Assembly: GCA_902541245.1 (NCBI GenBank)
Contig: CACBPT010000001.1
Coordinates: 85,433 to 131,992 of the forward strand
Length of the DNA stretch: 46,560 bases
Source: an uncultured SAR86 cluster bacterium
GTDB lineage: Bacteria; Pseudomonadota; Gammaproteobacteria; Magnimaribacterales; D2472
Direction of reading: 5' to 3'
The notes beneath the pieces were generated by a model that was not told where the DNA came from, did no database searches, and saw only the letters and a list, made by a program, of their open reading frames with translations. Made by a program: the position numbers and the translations under genes. Each line of letters begins with the position of its first letter. Position 1 is the first letter of the stretch. This document shows, in pieces, positions 29,117-38,784 of this stretch.

Positions 29117-29983
29117 ATGACCAAAAAAATTACTATTGCTATTCAACGTAAAGGTAGGCTTTATGAAGACAGCAAAGATTTATTAATTAAATCTGGAATC
29201 AATTTTTCTACTAATGGAGATAAATTGTTAGCTAGATCCTCAAATATGAATATAGATATATTATTGGTTAGGGATGATGATATACCTTCTTTAGTATCAA
29301 AAGGAGTAGCAGACCTTGGTATTGTTGGGCAAAATGTATTAGCTGAACAAGCTGTATCTAATAAAAAAATTACTGCTAAATCAGTTTTAAGTCTTGGTTT
29401 TTCTAAGTGCAGATTGGCCTTTGCCAAGCCCATGAACTCTAAACTGAGATCATTAAAAAATAAAATCATTGCAACATCTTATCCTGCTTTGGTAAAAAAA
29501 TTCCTCAAAGCTCAAGATATTAATGCTGAGGTAATTAAAATTAATGGGTCTGTGGAGCTTACACCTTATATTGGAATAGCTGATTGTATATGTGATCTTG
29601 TTTCATCTGGAGCTACCCTTGAGGCAAATAATTTAATTGAGTTTAAAAATTTAATGGATTCAGAGGCAGTCCTTATTTCTCCCGTTTCTTATAAAAAAAT
29701 AAATGAGAAAAATATTTTAGATTTAATTAAGCGGTTTGAAGGAGTTATCAATGCTGCAGAAAGCAAATATGTAATGCTAAATGCACAAACTGATTCAGTT
29801 GAAAAAATATGCAGACTACTTCCTGGAGCTGACTCGCCAACTATCATCCCACTGCAGCAAGAAGATAAGGTTGCAATTCATGCACTTTGTAGTGAACCTG
29901 TGTTTTGGGAAACGATGGAACAACTTAAATCTAGTGGAGCCTCATCTATATTAGTAATGCCTGTAGAAAAAATTTTAAATTAA
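29117..29983 (+). CDS. hisG: ATP phosphoribosyltransferase (long form)
   Basis: IAIQRKGRLYEDSKDLLIKSG; VADLGIVGQNVLAE; GSVELTPYIGIADCICDLVSSGATLEAN; C-terminal regulatory domain. Confidence 0.95.
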   Translation: MTKKITIAIQRKGRLYEDSKDLLIKSGINFSTNGDKLLARSSNMNIDILLVRDDDIPSLVSKGVADLGIVGQNVLAEQAVSNKKITAKSVLSLGFSKCRLAFAKPMNSKLRSLKNKIIATSYPALVKKFLKAQDINAEVIKINGSVELTPYIGIADCICDLVSSGATLEANNLIEFKNLMDSEAVLISPVSYKKINEKNILDLIKRFEGVINAAESKYVMLNAQTDSVEKICRLLPGADSPTIIPLQQEDKVAIHALCSEPVFWETMEQLKSSGASSILVMPVEKILN

Positions 29984-31855
29984 ATGAAAATAATAAATAG
30001 ATCAAAATCAAATTCTTCAATTAACTGGCTGACGAATATTAATAATTCTAGTGATGTAGATAAAACAGTACTCAGATATAAAGAATTAATTTCAAACAAA
30101 GGAACCAAAGCTTTTAATCTTATAAATGCAGAGCTAAATTTACCTGAAATAAAATCATTTAAAGTACGAAAATCGGAATTTAAAAATATTGAAAATTTAA
30201 TTTCTGATGATTTAAAACAGGCGATTTTAAATTCTGCTAATAACATCAAAATTATTTGTGAAAATGAAAAAAAGAATTTGGTTTCATCGGCTATTGAAAC
30301 CACTAAGGGAATATCTATCTGGAAAGAATTTAGACCCATAGAATCTGTTGGAATATATGTTCCTGGAGGAACAGCTCCGTTAATTTCATCATTCTTAATG
30401 CAGCTAATTCCAGCAACTATTGCAGGATGTAAAAATATAGTAGTTTGTACTCCCCCATCTATAACAGGAAAAATAGCTGTAGAAATATTGTGGATAGCAA
30501 AAATGTTTGGTATTTCATCGATCTATAAGGTTGGCGGCTCTCAAGCTATATTTGCAATGGCTTATGGAAATACAATAATTCCAAAGGTAGATAAAATATT
30601 TGGTCCTGGAAATGCCTACGTAAATTCTGCTAAAAAAATATGTTCTGATTCTATTGCTATTGATTTGCCAGCAGGTCCAAGTGAAGTAATGGTGGTATCA
30701 AATGATATCTCAAAGGTTGATCTTATAGCAGCCGATGTTCTGTCTCAGCTTGAACACGATCAAGCAGCAAGGGCCTTTGTATTATCAAACAGCTTAACTT
30801 TATTAACAAATGTAAAAAAAGAAATTAAAAAACAAACTTCTTTACTGTCTAGACAGAACATTCTTCAAAAAAGTTTAACTAACTTAATATTAATTAAAGT
30901 GAAATCTTCAAATGACTGTATAAATTTAATAAATGAATGTGCTCCTGAACATTTAATTTTACTTGATGATGATTATGCAGACACTTTGATGAAAGTTAAT
31001 AATGCGGGTTCAATTTTTTGCGGCTCATTAAGTCCTGAATCTTTTGGTGATTATTCTGCTGGAACAAATCATGTATTGCCAACTAATGGAATGGCAAAAG
31101 TATTCTCTGGTTTAGGAGTCAAAGACTTTGGTAAACAGATAAGCGTTCAAACGGCATCATCAGAAGGTTTTTTAAACTTAAAAAATACTGTGATTACTAT
31201 GGCAAATGCTGAAAATCTTGATGCTCACGCTGAAGCTGTGAAAATTCGGGAAAGTCTAGCAAATCAAAAATTTACCTCAAGAATATCAACTGAAATTAGA
31301 AAAACTAATGAGACATCTATATACATAAATTTAAATTTGGATGGAACGGGAAAATATAATATTAATACAGGCCTAAAGTATCTTGATCATTTATTAGAGC
31401 AATTTTCAAAACATGGCTCGATAGACCTTAATATTTCTTGTCTTGGAGATCTAGAAATCGATGAACACCATACAATTGAAGATATTGCTATTACTTTAGG
31501 ATCTGCCATCAACGATGCGTTGAAGGAAAGGCATGGTATTTCTAGATATGCATCCAGTGAAACTTTAGTGATGGATGAGGTTAAGTGCAATGTAAGTATT
31601 GATCTGTGTTCAAGAAGATTCTTGAGATTTAAGTGCTCCAAGTTAAGAGAAATGGTAGGTGATTTCCCTACCGAAATGTTTGAACATTTTTTTGTATCAC
31701 TTATAAATGCAGCAGCTTTTACATGCCACATTGAAACTGATGGTAAAAACTCGCACCACTTACTTGAAGCAACCTTTAAAACATTTGCTAGATGTCTAAA
31801 ATCTGCCATTGTTATTGAATCAAATGATGTTGTATCAACCAAAGGAATAATGTAA
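29984..31855 (+). CDS. hisDB: Fused histidinol dehydrogenase / imidazoleglycerol-phosphate dehydratase
   Basis: 623 aa single ORF: HisD (EFRPIESVGIYVPGGTAPL, GPGNAYVNSAKK, SQLEHDQAARAFV, GTNHVLPTNGMA) to about aa 431, then IGPD (TNETSIYINLNLDGTGKYNINTGLKYLDHLLEQF, DEHHTIEDIAITLG, KNSHHLLEATFK). Confidence 0.95.
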   Translation: MKIINRSKSNSSINWLTNINNSSDVDKTVLRYKELISNKGTKAFNLINAELNLPEIKSFKVRKSEFKNIENLISDDLKQAILNSANNIKIICENEKKNLVSSAIETTKGISIWKEFRPIESVGIYVPGGTAPLISSFLMQLIPATIAGCKNIVVCTPPSITGKIAVEILWIAKMFGISSIYKVGGSQAIFAMAYGNTIIPKVDKIFGPGNAYVNSAKKICSDSIAIDLPAGPSEVMVVSNDISKVDLIAADVLSQLEHDQAARAFVLSNSLTLLTNVKKEIKKQTSLLSRQNILQKSLTNLILIKVKSSNDCINLINECAPEHLILLDDDYADTLMKVNNAGSIFCGSLSPESFGDYSAGTNHVLPTNGMAKVFSGLGVKDFGKQISVQTASSEGFLNLKNTVITMANAENLDAHAEAVKIRESLANQKFTSRISTEIRKTNETSIYINLNLDGTGKYNINTGLKYLDHLLEQFSKHGSIDLNISCLGDLEIDEHHTIEDIAITLGSAINDALKERHGISRYASSETLVMDEVKCNVSIDLCSRRFLRFKCSKLREMVGDFPTEMFEHFFVSLINAAAFTCHIETDGKNSHHLLEATFKTFARCLKSAIVIESNDVVSTKGIM

Positions 31856-31857
31856 GC

Positions 31858-32439
31858 GTGAGCGTAGCAATTATAAATAGCGGAGGTTCAAATCTTCGCT
31901 CAGTGGCCAAGGCAGTAGATAGATTAAATAAATCGTACGTAATTACAGATACTGCAAATGAAATTAAAAAAGCCTCATTCGTAATTCTTCCCGGAGTTGG
32001 ATCAGCTGAGAATGTAATGCAAGTGCTTAAAGAAAAAAATCTTGTAAGTGTCATAAATAATTTAAATCAACCCGTATTGGGAATATGTATAGGCATGCAA
32101 ATATTATTTGAATATTCAGCTGAGGGTAATACTGAATGTTTAGGGTTAATTGAAGGAAATGTTAAAAGATTTGATGAAGCAAAAAATTTAAAAGTCCCTC
32201 AAATGGGTTGGAATAAAGTTATGTTTACAGAAACAAAGTTTCAAAAATTTAATAGTTACTATTACTTTGCAAATAGTTACTACTCTGTTGTTCAAAAATA
32301 TACAACAGCCACATCGGATTATGGAACTAAGTTTTCTTCGGTTATAGAAAAAAATAATTTCTTAGGATGTCAATTTCATCCTGAAAAATCTGCAGATGCT
32401 GGTGAAAATTTTTTAAAATATTTTTTCCAAATATCATGA
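31858..32439 (+). CDS. hisH: Imidazole glycerol phosphate synthase, glutamine amidotransferase subunit
   Basis: VLGICIGMQILFE; VPQMGWNKV; GCQFHPEKS; GTG start. Confidence 0.95.
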   Translation: MSVAIINSGGSNLRSVAKAVDRLNKSYVITDTANEIKKASFVILPGVGSAENVMQVLKEKNLVSVINNLNQPVLGICIGMQILFEYSAEGNTECLGLIEGNVKRFDEAKNLKVPQMGWNKVMFTETKFQKFNSYYYFANSYYSVVQKYTTATSDYGTKFSSVIEKNNFLGCQFHPEKSADAGENFLKYFFQIS

Positions 32440-33155
32440 TTATCTTACCTGCAATTGATCTTAAAGACGGATGTTGCGTTCGTCTTTTAAAGGGAGATTT
32501 TGATAATCTCACTAAGTATAATAATGATCCAATTAATCAAGCAAATATTTTCCTAGAAAATAATTTAAATTATATTCATGTTGTTGATCTCGATGGTGCC
32601 CAAACAGGCAATCAATTAAATGTTGCAGTCATAAAAGAATTGTTGCAAATCCCTAATCTTAGACTGCAAGTTGGTGGTGGAATAAGAAAAATTAGAGATG
32701 CATTAGAAATGCTGGAAATAGGTGTCTCAAGAATTATTATTGGAACATCAATATTTAGTGAAGGTTTTTTAGACGGAATCAAAAAAAATTTTGATCCTGA
32801 TCAGATTGTTATAGCATTGGATTTTAATGAGATTAAGGGCACTCCATATATCTATACTCATGGTTGGCAGAATAATAGCAATGTCAATCTTTATGATTTT
32901 ATTAGTGATAATTCTTATTTCACTAATTTCCTTGCAACTGATATTTCTCTTGATGGTGTAATGAAGGGGCCAAGCATAAATACATATCAAAAAATTTTAA
33001 ATATGTTTCCTTCAATTAACTTAATAGCATCTGGCGGCATAACCTCAATAGATGATGTAATCGAATTAAAACGAATCAATATTAAAGAATCTATAGTTGG
33101 AAAAGCTATCTATGAAAAAAAAATAACTTTGTCTGAATTAAGCAATGATTACTAG
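32436..33155 (+). CDS. hisA: Phosphoribosylformimino-5-aminoimidazole carboxamide ribotide isomerase
   Basis: IILPAIDLKDGCCVRLLKGDFD; LQVGGGIRKI; LIASGGITS. Confidence 0.95.
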   Translation: MIILPAIDLKDGCCVRLLKGDFDNLTKYNNDPINQANIFLENNLNYIHVVDLDGAQTGNQLNVAVIKELLQIPNLRLQVGGGIRKIRDALEMLEIGVSRIIIGTSIFSEGFLDGIKKNFDPDQIVIALDFNEIKGTPYIYTHGWQNNSNVNLYDFISDNSYFTNFLATDISLDGVMKGPSINTYQKILNMFPSINLIASGGITSIDDVIELKRINIKESIVGKAIYEKKITLSELSNDY

Positions 33156-33912
33156 AAGAATCATACCCTGCTTGGATGTTAAAGATGGCAAAGTTGTTAA
33201 AGGAGTGCAATTCAAGAATCATAAAATTGTAGGGTCTATAGTTGATCTAGCAAAGAAATATTCCATAGAGGGAGCAGATGAGCTTGTGTTTTATGATATC
33301 AGTGCAAGTACAGTGGGAAAAACTGTTAAAAAAGAATGGGTGTCAAAAATATCAGATGTTATTAATATTCCTTTTTGTGTAGCTGGAGGGATAAAGTCAG
33401 TAGGTGATGCAAGGGAAATTCTAAATTTAGGTGCAGATAAAGTATCAATCAATACCCCTGCCCTTGAAAATCCTAATCTAATAAATCAACTGAGTAAGGA
33501 GTTTGGATCACAATGTGTGGTAATTGGTATGGATATAAAAACTATTGATAAACAAAATTATCTCTTTGCCAAAACTGGTAATGAATCAACTGCTCATTCA
33601 ACAGGAATTATAGCTTTGGATTGGATAGAGACAGTTCAAGATCTTGGTGCCGGAGAAATTGTTATTAATTCTATGAATAAAGATGGAATGAGAAATGGAT
33701 ATGATATTGAGCTTCTTAACAAACTTAGCACTGTTTGTACTTTACCAATGATCGCATCTGGTGGTGCTGGTAGCAAAGAAGATTTTATAAATGTATTCAA
33801 GGAAACAAGTGTTGACGGTGCTCTAGCAGCAAGCATTTTTCATAGTGGTGAATATACGATATCTCAAATTAAATCTTCGTTAAAAAATAAAAAAATAAAT
33901 ATTAGGATCTAA
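33145..33912 (+). CDS. hisF: Imidazole glycerol phosphate synthase cyclase subunit
   Basis: RRIIPCLDVKDGKVVKGVQFKNH; GGIKSVGDAREILNLGADKVSINTPA; MIASGGAGS. Confidence 0.96.
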   Translation: MITRRIIPCLDVKDGKVVKGVQFKNHKIVGSIVDLAKKYSIEGADELVFYDISASTVGKTVKKEWVSKISDVINIPFCVAGGIKSVGDAREILNLGADKVSINTPALENPNLINQLSKEFGSQCVVIGMDIKTIDKQNYLFAKTGNESTAHSTGIIALDWIETVQDLGAGEIVINSMNKDGMRNGYDIELLNKLSTVCTLPMIASGGAGSKEDFINVFKETSVDGALAASIFHSGEYTISQIKSSLKNKKINIRI

Positions 33913-33914
33913 AT

Positions 33915-34505
33915 ATGATTAAACTCGACTGGAAAAAAGTAAATGGTCTTATTCCTGCAATTATCCAAGATCATAAATCACTTCAGGTTTTAATGCTTGG
34001 GTATATGAATGAGGAGGCATTAAAAATTAGTCAATCCACAGGATTAGCAACTTTTTATAGTAGAACCAGGAAATGTATTTGGACAAAAGGTGAAACCTCA
34101 GGGAATAAATTAGTTATTAAAAAAATTCTTCATGATTGTGATAATGATACACTTTTGGTTCTTGCAGAAAATAAAGGGCCAACATGTCATCTTGGAAGGA
34201 ATTCTTGTTTTCTTGACTCTCCTTCATCAAAAAATATTATTGAAAAACTTGAGGAGACAATAGATCTTCGAATTAAAGATAAAAATTTATCATCTTATAC
34301 ATATCAATTGTATAGAGATGGAATAAAAGAAATTGCAAAAAAAGTAACTGAAGAAGCAGGAGAGGTATCAATAGCTGCAGTAACAAATGACGGAACAGTT
34401 ACCAGTGAATCTGCTGATTTGATTTATCACTTACTGGTCATGCTCAGAGCTCAAAATATCAATTATCAGAATGTGCTAGATGAACTCGAGCTAAGGTCTA
34501 AGTAA
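33915..34505 (+). CDS. hisI: Bifunctional phosphoribosyl-AMP cyclohydrolase / phosphoribosyl-ATP pyrophosphatase
   Basis: LMLGYMNEEALKISQSTGLATFYSRTRKCIWTKGETSGN; KVTEEAGEVSIAAV. Confidence 0.95.
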   Translation: MIKLDWKKVNGLIPAIIQDHKSLQVLMLGYMNEEALKISQSTGLATFYSRTRKCIWTKGETSGNKLVIKKILHDCDNDTLLVLAENKGPTCHLGRNSCFLDSPSSKNIIEKLEETIDLRIKDKNLSSYTYQLYRDGIKEIAKKVTEEAGEVSIAAVTNDGTVTSESADLIYHLLVMLRAQNINYQNVLDELELRSK

Positions 34506-34508
34506 TTT

Positions 34509-36173
34509 TTATTTTTCAACTATATAATTTGTTACCTGCTCTCTCATTTCTTTTCTTAATAGAAACATTGCAAATAAGTTAGGAATAGTTACAAGTGCAA
34601 CAACGACGTAAGCTATGTTCCATATAACAGTAGTATCAATTATTGCCGCAGCAATAAAACAAAGAACGTACAACATTCGATACCATGGAACAGCAGTTTC
34701 ACCAAAAATATAAGCTGTTGACCTATCACCATAGTAGGACCATGCAATTGCAGTTGAGAAAGCAAATAAAAGCAGGCCAATTGCCACTATATATTCTCCA
34801 TAAACGCCTAAAAGACCGGAACCAAATGCTTTTGAGGTTAATTCAGCTGAATGAATTAAAGATTTTCCTTTAACTTGAATTGAATTATCTGTAATTACGC
34901 CATTTTTAATTTCTATTTGCCCATTAACCGGAATATTTTGTTTGAAGAATTTAACATCTTCAGCAATTGAGTTATTGTGGAAAATTGTAATATTTTCAAG
35001 ATTTAGTTCGCCATCAATAATATTTAAATTACCAGAAAAATTTTCTACAGCTGAAGTATTTTCCGTAAATTTTCTAGCATCGAGGATATATTTACCAAGC
35101 TCTTCAATGTCATTTATATTAGACTCATTATATTTACCAGCAAAAATTGCCATAGAGGACCTTTCAAATGTATTCTCATATTTTTGAGTCCAAGCACCGC
35201 TCGATAGAATGACCAATGCTGTCACGCTGCAAACAACAATTGTGTCAATAAATGGTTCTAAAATAGACACCATACCCTGTTCGATTGAATGCTCTGTTTT
35301 TGCCGAAGCATGAGCAATTGGAGAGGAGCCTTGACCAGCTTCATTTGAATATAATCCTCTTGCAACACCAAGTTTTAGACTCATTGCAAAGCTAGCACCT
35401 AAAAAGCCACCCACTGCTGCTGAGCCTGAAAATACTTGTGAGAATATAGAGTTAAATGAAGGAATAATATTATTATAATTTTCTGCTACAACAACTAATG
35501 CTCCACCAAAATAAATGACTGCCATAATTGGAACCAATCTACTAGCAATTTTTGCAATTCTTTTAATGCCGCCAGAAATAATTAACCATAGCATAATTCC
35601 CAAGATCAAACCGGTGGCTAATTTTGGGATACTGAATGCTGAGTCAAGAACACCGGCTATATTGTTTATTTGAGGCATATTGCCTGATCCAATAGCACAA
35701 ATCATCATCAAAGCAGCAAAAAGGACTCCAGCTGATCTCATGTTGAAACTTTTCTCAATGTAATACATTGGTCCACCTGATATGGATCCATCTGATAGAG
35801 TAGTTCTGTATTTATGAGCTAATGTAACTTCGACAAATTTTGTAGTCATGCCAAAAATAGCAGTAATCCACATCCAGAATATAGCTGCTGGACCTCCAAT
35901 CCATATTGCAAGTGCCACCCCACCAATATTACCTGTGCCCACAGCTCCTGACATGGCTGTTGTTAGTGCTTCAAATGGTGAAGTTTCTCCTTTTGTATCT
36001 TCTTTTTCGTATTTGCCTGTAACTATTCTCCAACCATGCGAAAAGAATCTGAACTGAGGGAATCCAAGATATGCTGTGAAAAAAATACCTGTGCCAATGA
36101 GAAAAGCTGGAAACCACCATGAACCGCTGAGATATCCATCTAAAAGTAATAAAAAGTCATTAAAAGCAACCAT
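34509..36173 (-). CDS. Sodium:alanine/glycine symporter (AGCS family) with large non-membrane insert
   Basis: TTAMSGAVGTGNIGGVALAI; GGPMYYIEKSF; ARGLYSNEAGQGSSPIAHASAKT; YYGDRSTAYIFG. Confidence 0.93.
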   Translation of the reverse strand: MVAFNDFLLLLDGYLSGSWWFPAFLIGTGIFFTAYLGFPQFRFFSHGWRIVTGKYEKEDTKGETSPFEALTTAMSGAVGTGNIGGVALAIWIGGPAAIFWMWITAIFGMTTKFVEVTLAHKYRTTLSDGSISGGPMYYIEKSFNMRSAGVLFAALMMICAIGSGNMPQINNIAGVLDSAFSIPKLATGLILGIMLWLIISGGIKRIAKIASRLVPIMAVIYFGGALVVVAENYNNIIPSFNSIFSQVFSGSAAVGGFLGASFAMSLKLGVARGLYSNEAGQGSSPIAHASAKTEHSIEQGMVSILEPFIDTIVVCSVTALVILSSGAWTQKYENTFERSSMAIFAGKYNESNINDIEELGKYILDARKFTENTSAVENFSGNLNIIDGELNLENITIFHNNSIAEDVKFFKQNIPVNGQIEIKNGVITDNSIQVKGKSLIHSAELTSKAFGSGLLGVYGEYIVAIGLLLFAFSTAIAWSYYGDRSTAYIFGETAVPWYRMLYVLCFIAAAIIDTTVIWNIAYVVVALVTIPNLFAMFLLRKEMREQVTNYIVEK

Positions 36174-36182
36174 ATAAATTCC

Positions 36183-36416
36183 TTATTTTTTCAACCATTC
36201 AATTAAGTCTGTGTAACCACCTATAAGTGTGTTATCGATAAATATTTGAGGCATTGTTCTAGCATTTGGGTTTCTTTTAATGAGAGCATCAAAAACTTCA
36301 GGAATTTCTACATTAAATTCCTTATAAGTAATATTGTTTTGCGAGAAGTAATTTTTTGCTTTATCACAAAAGACACAATTTGATTTAGAATATATTTCTA
36401 CGTTTTTTAACATCAT
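36183..36416 (-). CDS. grxC: Glutaredoxin 3-like
   Basis: VEIYSKSNCVFCDKAKNYFSQ; RTMPQIFIDNTLIGGYTDL. Confidence 0.9.
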   Translation of the reverse strand: MMLKNVEIYSKSNCVFCDKAKNYFSQNNITYKEFNVEIPEVFDALIKRNPNARTMPQIFIDNTLIGGYTDLIEWLKK

Positions 36417-36431
36417 GGGATTATAAGCTAA

Positions 36432-37196
36432 ATGTCATTATTTAATTTAAAAAATAAATCATTTTTAATTACGGGATCATCCAGGGGAATTGGTAAATCA
36501 ATTGCATTTCATGCAGCAATGCATGGAGCAAAAGTAATTATATCGAGCAGAAAAATTGATGCTTGCAAGGCCACAGCTAAGAAAATAAATGATCATTTAG
36601 GATCAGAGTTAGCATTTCCAATTGCTGGAAATATCGCTATTGAGTCAGATCTTGAAAATCTTGTAAGTCAATCAAATAAACTTTTAGGCAAAATAGATGT
36701 TTTGATTTGTAATGCTGCGACGAATCCTTTTATGGGTTCAATGGCTGACATACCATCTGATGCGTTTGATAAAGTTCTCAACAATAATATTAAGGCAAAT
36801 CACATATTAGCAAACCTAGTTACTCCTCAAATGATCGAACGAAAAGATGGAGTCATTATTATTATTTCCAGCATTGGTGGAACTCGTGGTAGTAACCTCA
36901 TTGGAACCTATAATATTAGCAAAGCAGCAGATATTCAGATGGTTAAAAACATGGCTGTTGAGTATGGTCAACATAATATAAGAGCGAATAGCATCGCTCC
37001 TGGTTTAATACGAACAGACTTTGCTAAGGGGCTCTGGGAAAACCCAACACTTCATGATCACTATACAAGCACTCACCCCATGAGAAGGATTGGTGAACCT
37101 GACGAAGTTGCGGGAGCAGCAATTATGCTTGCCTCTGATGCTGGGAAATATATTAATGGCCAAACAATCATAGTCGATGGCGGTGCTACTGCTTAA
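36432..37196 (+). CDS. Short-chain dehydrogenase/reductase
   Basis: ITGSSRGIGKSIAFHAAMHG; NAATNP; YNISKAA; IRANSIAPGLIRTDF. Confidence 0.92.
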   Translation: MSLFNLKNKSFLITGSSRGIGKSIAFHAAMHGAKVIISSRKIDACKATAKKINDHLGSELAFPIAGNIAIESDLENLVSQSNKLLGKIDVLICNAATNPFMGSMADIPSDAFDKVLNNNIKANHILANLVTPQMIERKDGVIIIISSIGGTRGSNLIGTYNISKAADIQMVKNMAVEYGQHNIRANSIAPGLIRTDFAKGLWENPTLHDHYTSTHPMRRIGEPDEVAGAAIMLASDAGKYINGQTIIVDGGATA

Positions 37197-38185
37197 GCAA
37201 ATAAGCTCTTAATTTTTTGAAAAAAGTTATTTAGCCCTATCTGTTCATTGAGGGATGGAACTTTTATGAGTTGGTATTTATATTCAATCAACTGTTCAAT
37301 TAAGTCTGATAGTAACATTGAATCCAGTGTTATATTATCTAAAGCTGTAATAGCTGGATGAGCTTTATAAAAGTCTTTTTCGATTCCTAAACAAGTTTTT
37401 AGGAATAAAATAATAGAATTAATTTTTTCATCAAAACTAAGATTAATTTCTTTATAAAATTTTATTAAATCAGGAGTAGTTATTTCGCCTAAACAATAAG
37501 AATTTAAAATTTGAGAAATTTCTCTATATTGTCCAACCATATCATTATTAATAAGTCTCTCAATTTGTAATGGCGTTGAGTCTGGAGCGAAGTCTATAGT
37601 GGAATAATCAATATATCCTTTGTCTGATATCCATTGATCAAGAATGTCTGATTTGGGATTGTTTATTGTAATAATATTTGAGCGACTATATATGGTTGGT
37701 AAGAAATATTTACGTTTATCTGAAACTAAAAATATATGCTTGTTCTCAGGCAATTCCTCTAAAGTTTTAAGAAGTGCGTTTTGAGAATTAATATTCATAT
37801 TATGAGCATCAAAAATTATTGCCACTCTGTGATTTGAAACTGAGTGTGTCATCGCAATGAATTCATTTAAAGCTCTGACACCTTCAATTTTTTTTGAATT
37901 CATCGAGTCTTTTTTAGCTTTTGAATAAGAATGTAATATGCTTGAGCATGAGTCAGCTGAGAGAAAACAAAAATCTGGATGTGTGCCAGCTGAAAAATAG
38001 TTACATGAATTACATACACCACAAGGCGCCAAATCATCAGAGCATAATAGTTTCTGTGCAAAAAAATTAGCAAGGTGGTTTTTAGCAAGGCCCGATTCTC
38101 CTTCGATAATTATAGATGAAGGAAAATTAAGATTTTTATATGCTGTTACTACTTCGGCTAACCAAGGAAATTTTTTTAAATTCAT
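37193..38185 (-). CDS. holB: DNA polymerase III subunit delta'
   Basis: GESGLAKNHLANFFAQKLLC; zinc-module Cys APCGVCNSCNYFSAGTHPDF; NALLKTLEELPENKHIFLV; next to tmk. Confidence 0.9.
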   Translation of the reverse strand: MNLKKFPWLAEVVTAYKNLNFPSSIIIEGESGLAKNHLANFFAQKLLCSDDLAPCGVCNSCNYFSAGTHPDFCFLSADSCSSILHSYSKAKKDSMNSKKIEGVRALNEFIAMTHSVSNHRVAIIFDAHNMNINSQNALLKTLEELPENKHIFLVSDKRKYFLPTIYSRSNIITINNPKSDILDQWISDKGYIDYSTIDFAPDSTPLQIERLINNDMVGQYREISQILNSYCLGEITTPDLIKFYKEINLSFDEKINSIILFLKTCLGIEKDFYKAHPAITALDNITLDSMLLSDLIEQLIEYKYQLIKVPSLNEQIGLNNFFQKIKSLFA

Positions 38186-38781
38186 TTTAAAATTATAGGT
38201 TTTATCAATTCTTTAGTTTGCTGATTCAGTACCTCTATGGACTCTGATGCATCCAATATTACAACCTCCTCCCTATCCTTAGCTATTTGCTGATAACCTT
38301 TTCTTACATCTTCAAAGAAATTTACTCCAGCAGATTCAATTCTATCGATATCATCATTAGCTTTTCGTTTAAAGCCAAGTTTTACATCAAGATCATATAT
38401 TATTGTTAAGTCTGGAGTTGGGCAATTTATGTTCTGAATTAAATTCTCAATTAGGTCAAGAGAAAGCCTTCTTCCATAGCCTTGATAAGCAATTGATGCA
38501 TGATAGTATCTGTCACAAAGAAGAATGTCTTCTTTTGAGCTTACCAAATGCTCATTGACCATCTCTGCTCTAGCAGCAAACATTAATAATAATTCAGTAT
38601 GGGCTGAAATATCAGAATCGTTTGACAATAGTAGCTCTCTTATTTTCTCTCCAAACTCAGTTGATCCTGGCTCTCGAATTAATTTTGTACTTAGACCTTT
38701 TGTTTTTAGCCACTCTTGAATTAAATTAATTTGCGTAGATTTACCAACACCCTCAATTCCTTCAAATGATATTAATTTCAT
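38182..38781 (-). CDS. tmk: Thymidylate kinase
   Basis: ISFEGIEGVGKSTQINLIQEWL; LCDRYYHASIAYQGYGR. Confidence 0.95.
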   Translation of the reverse strand: MKLISFEGIEGVGKSTQINLIQEWLKTKGLSTKLIREPGSTEFGEKIRELLLSNDSDISAHTELLLMFAARAEMVNEHLVSSKEDILLCDRYYHASIAYQGYGRRLSLDLIENLIQNINCPTPDLTIIYDLDVKLGFKRKANDDIDRIESAGVNFFEDVRKGYQQIAKDREEVVILDASESIEVLNQQTKELIKPIILK

Positions 38782-38784
38782 AAT

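Noticed and set aside
29984-31855. Possibility that the HisD-HisB ORF is an assembly or frameshift artefact
   Set aside because: Reading frame is continuous, both domains keep their catalytic motifs, the linker is only a few residues, and the normally intervening hisC is entirely absent
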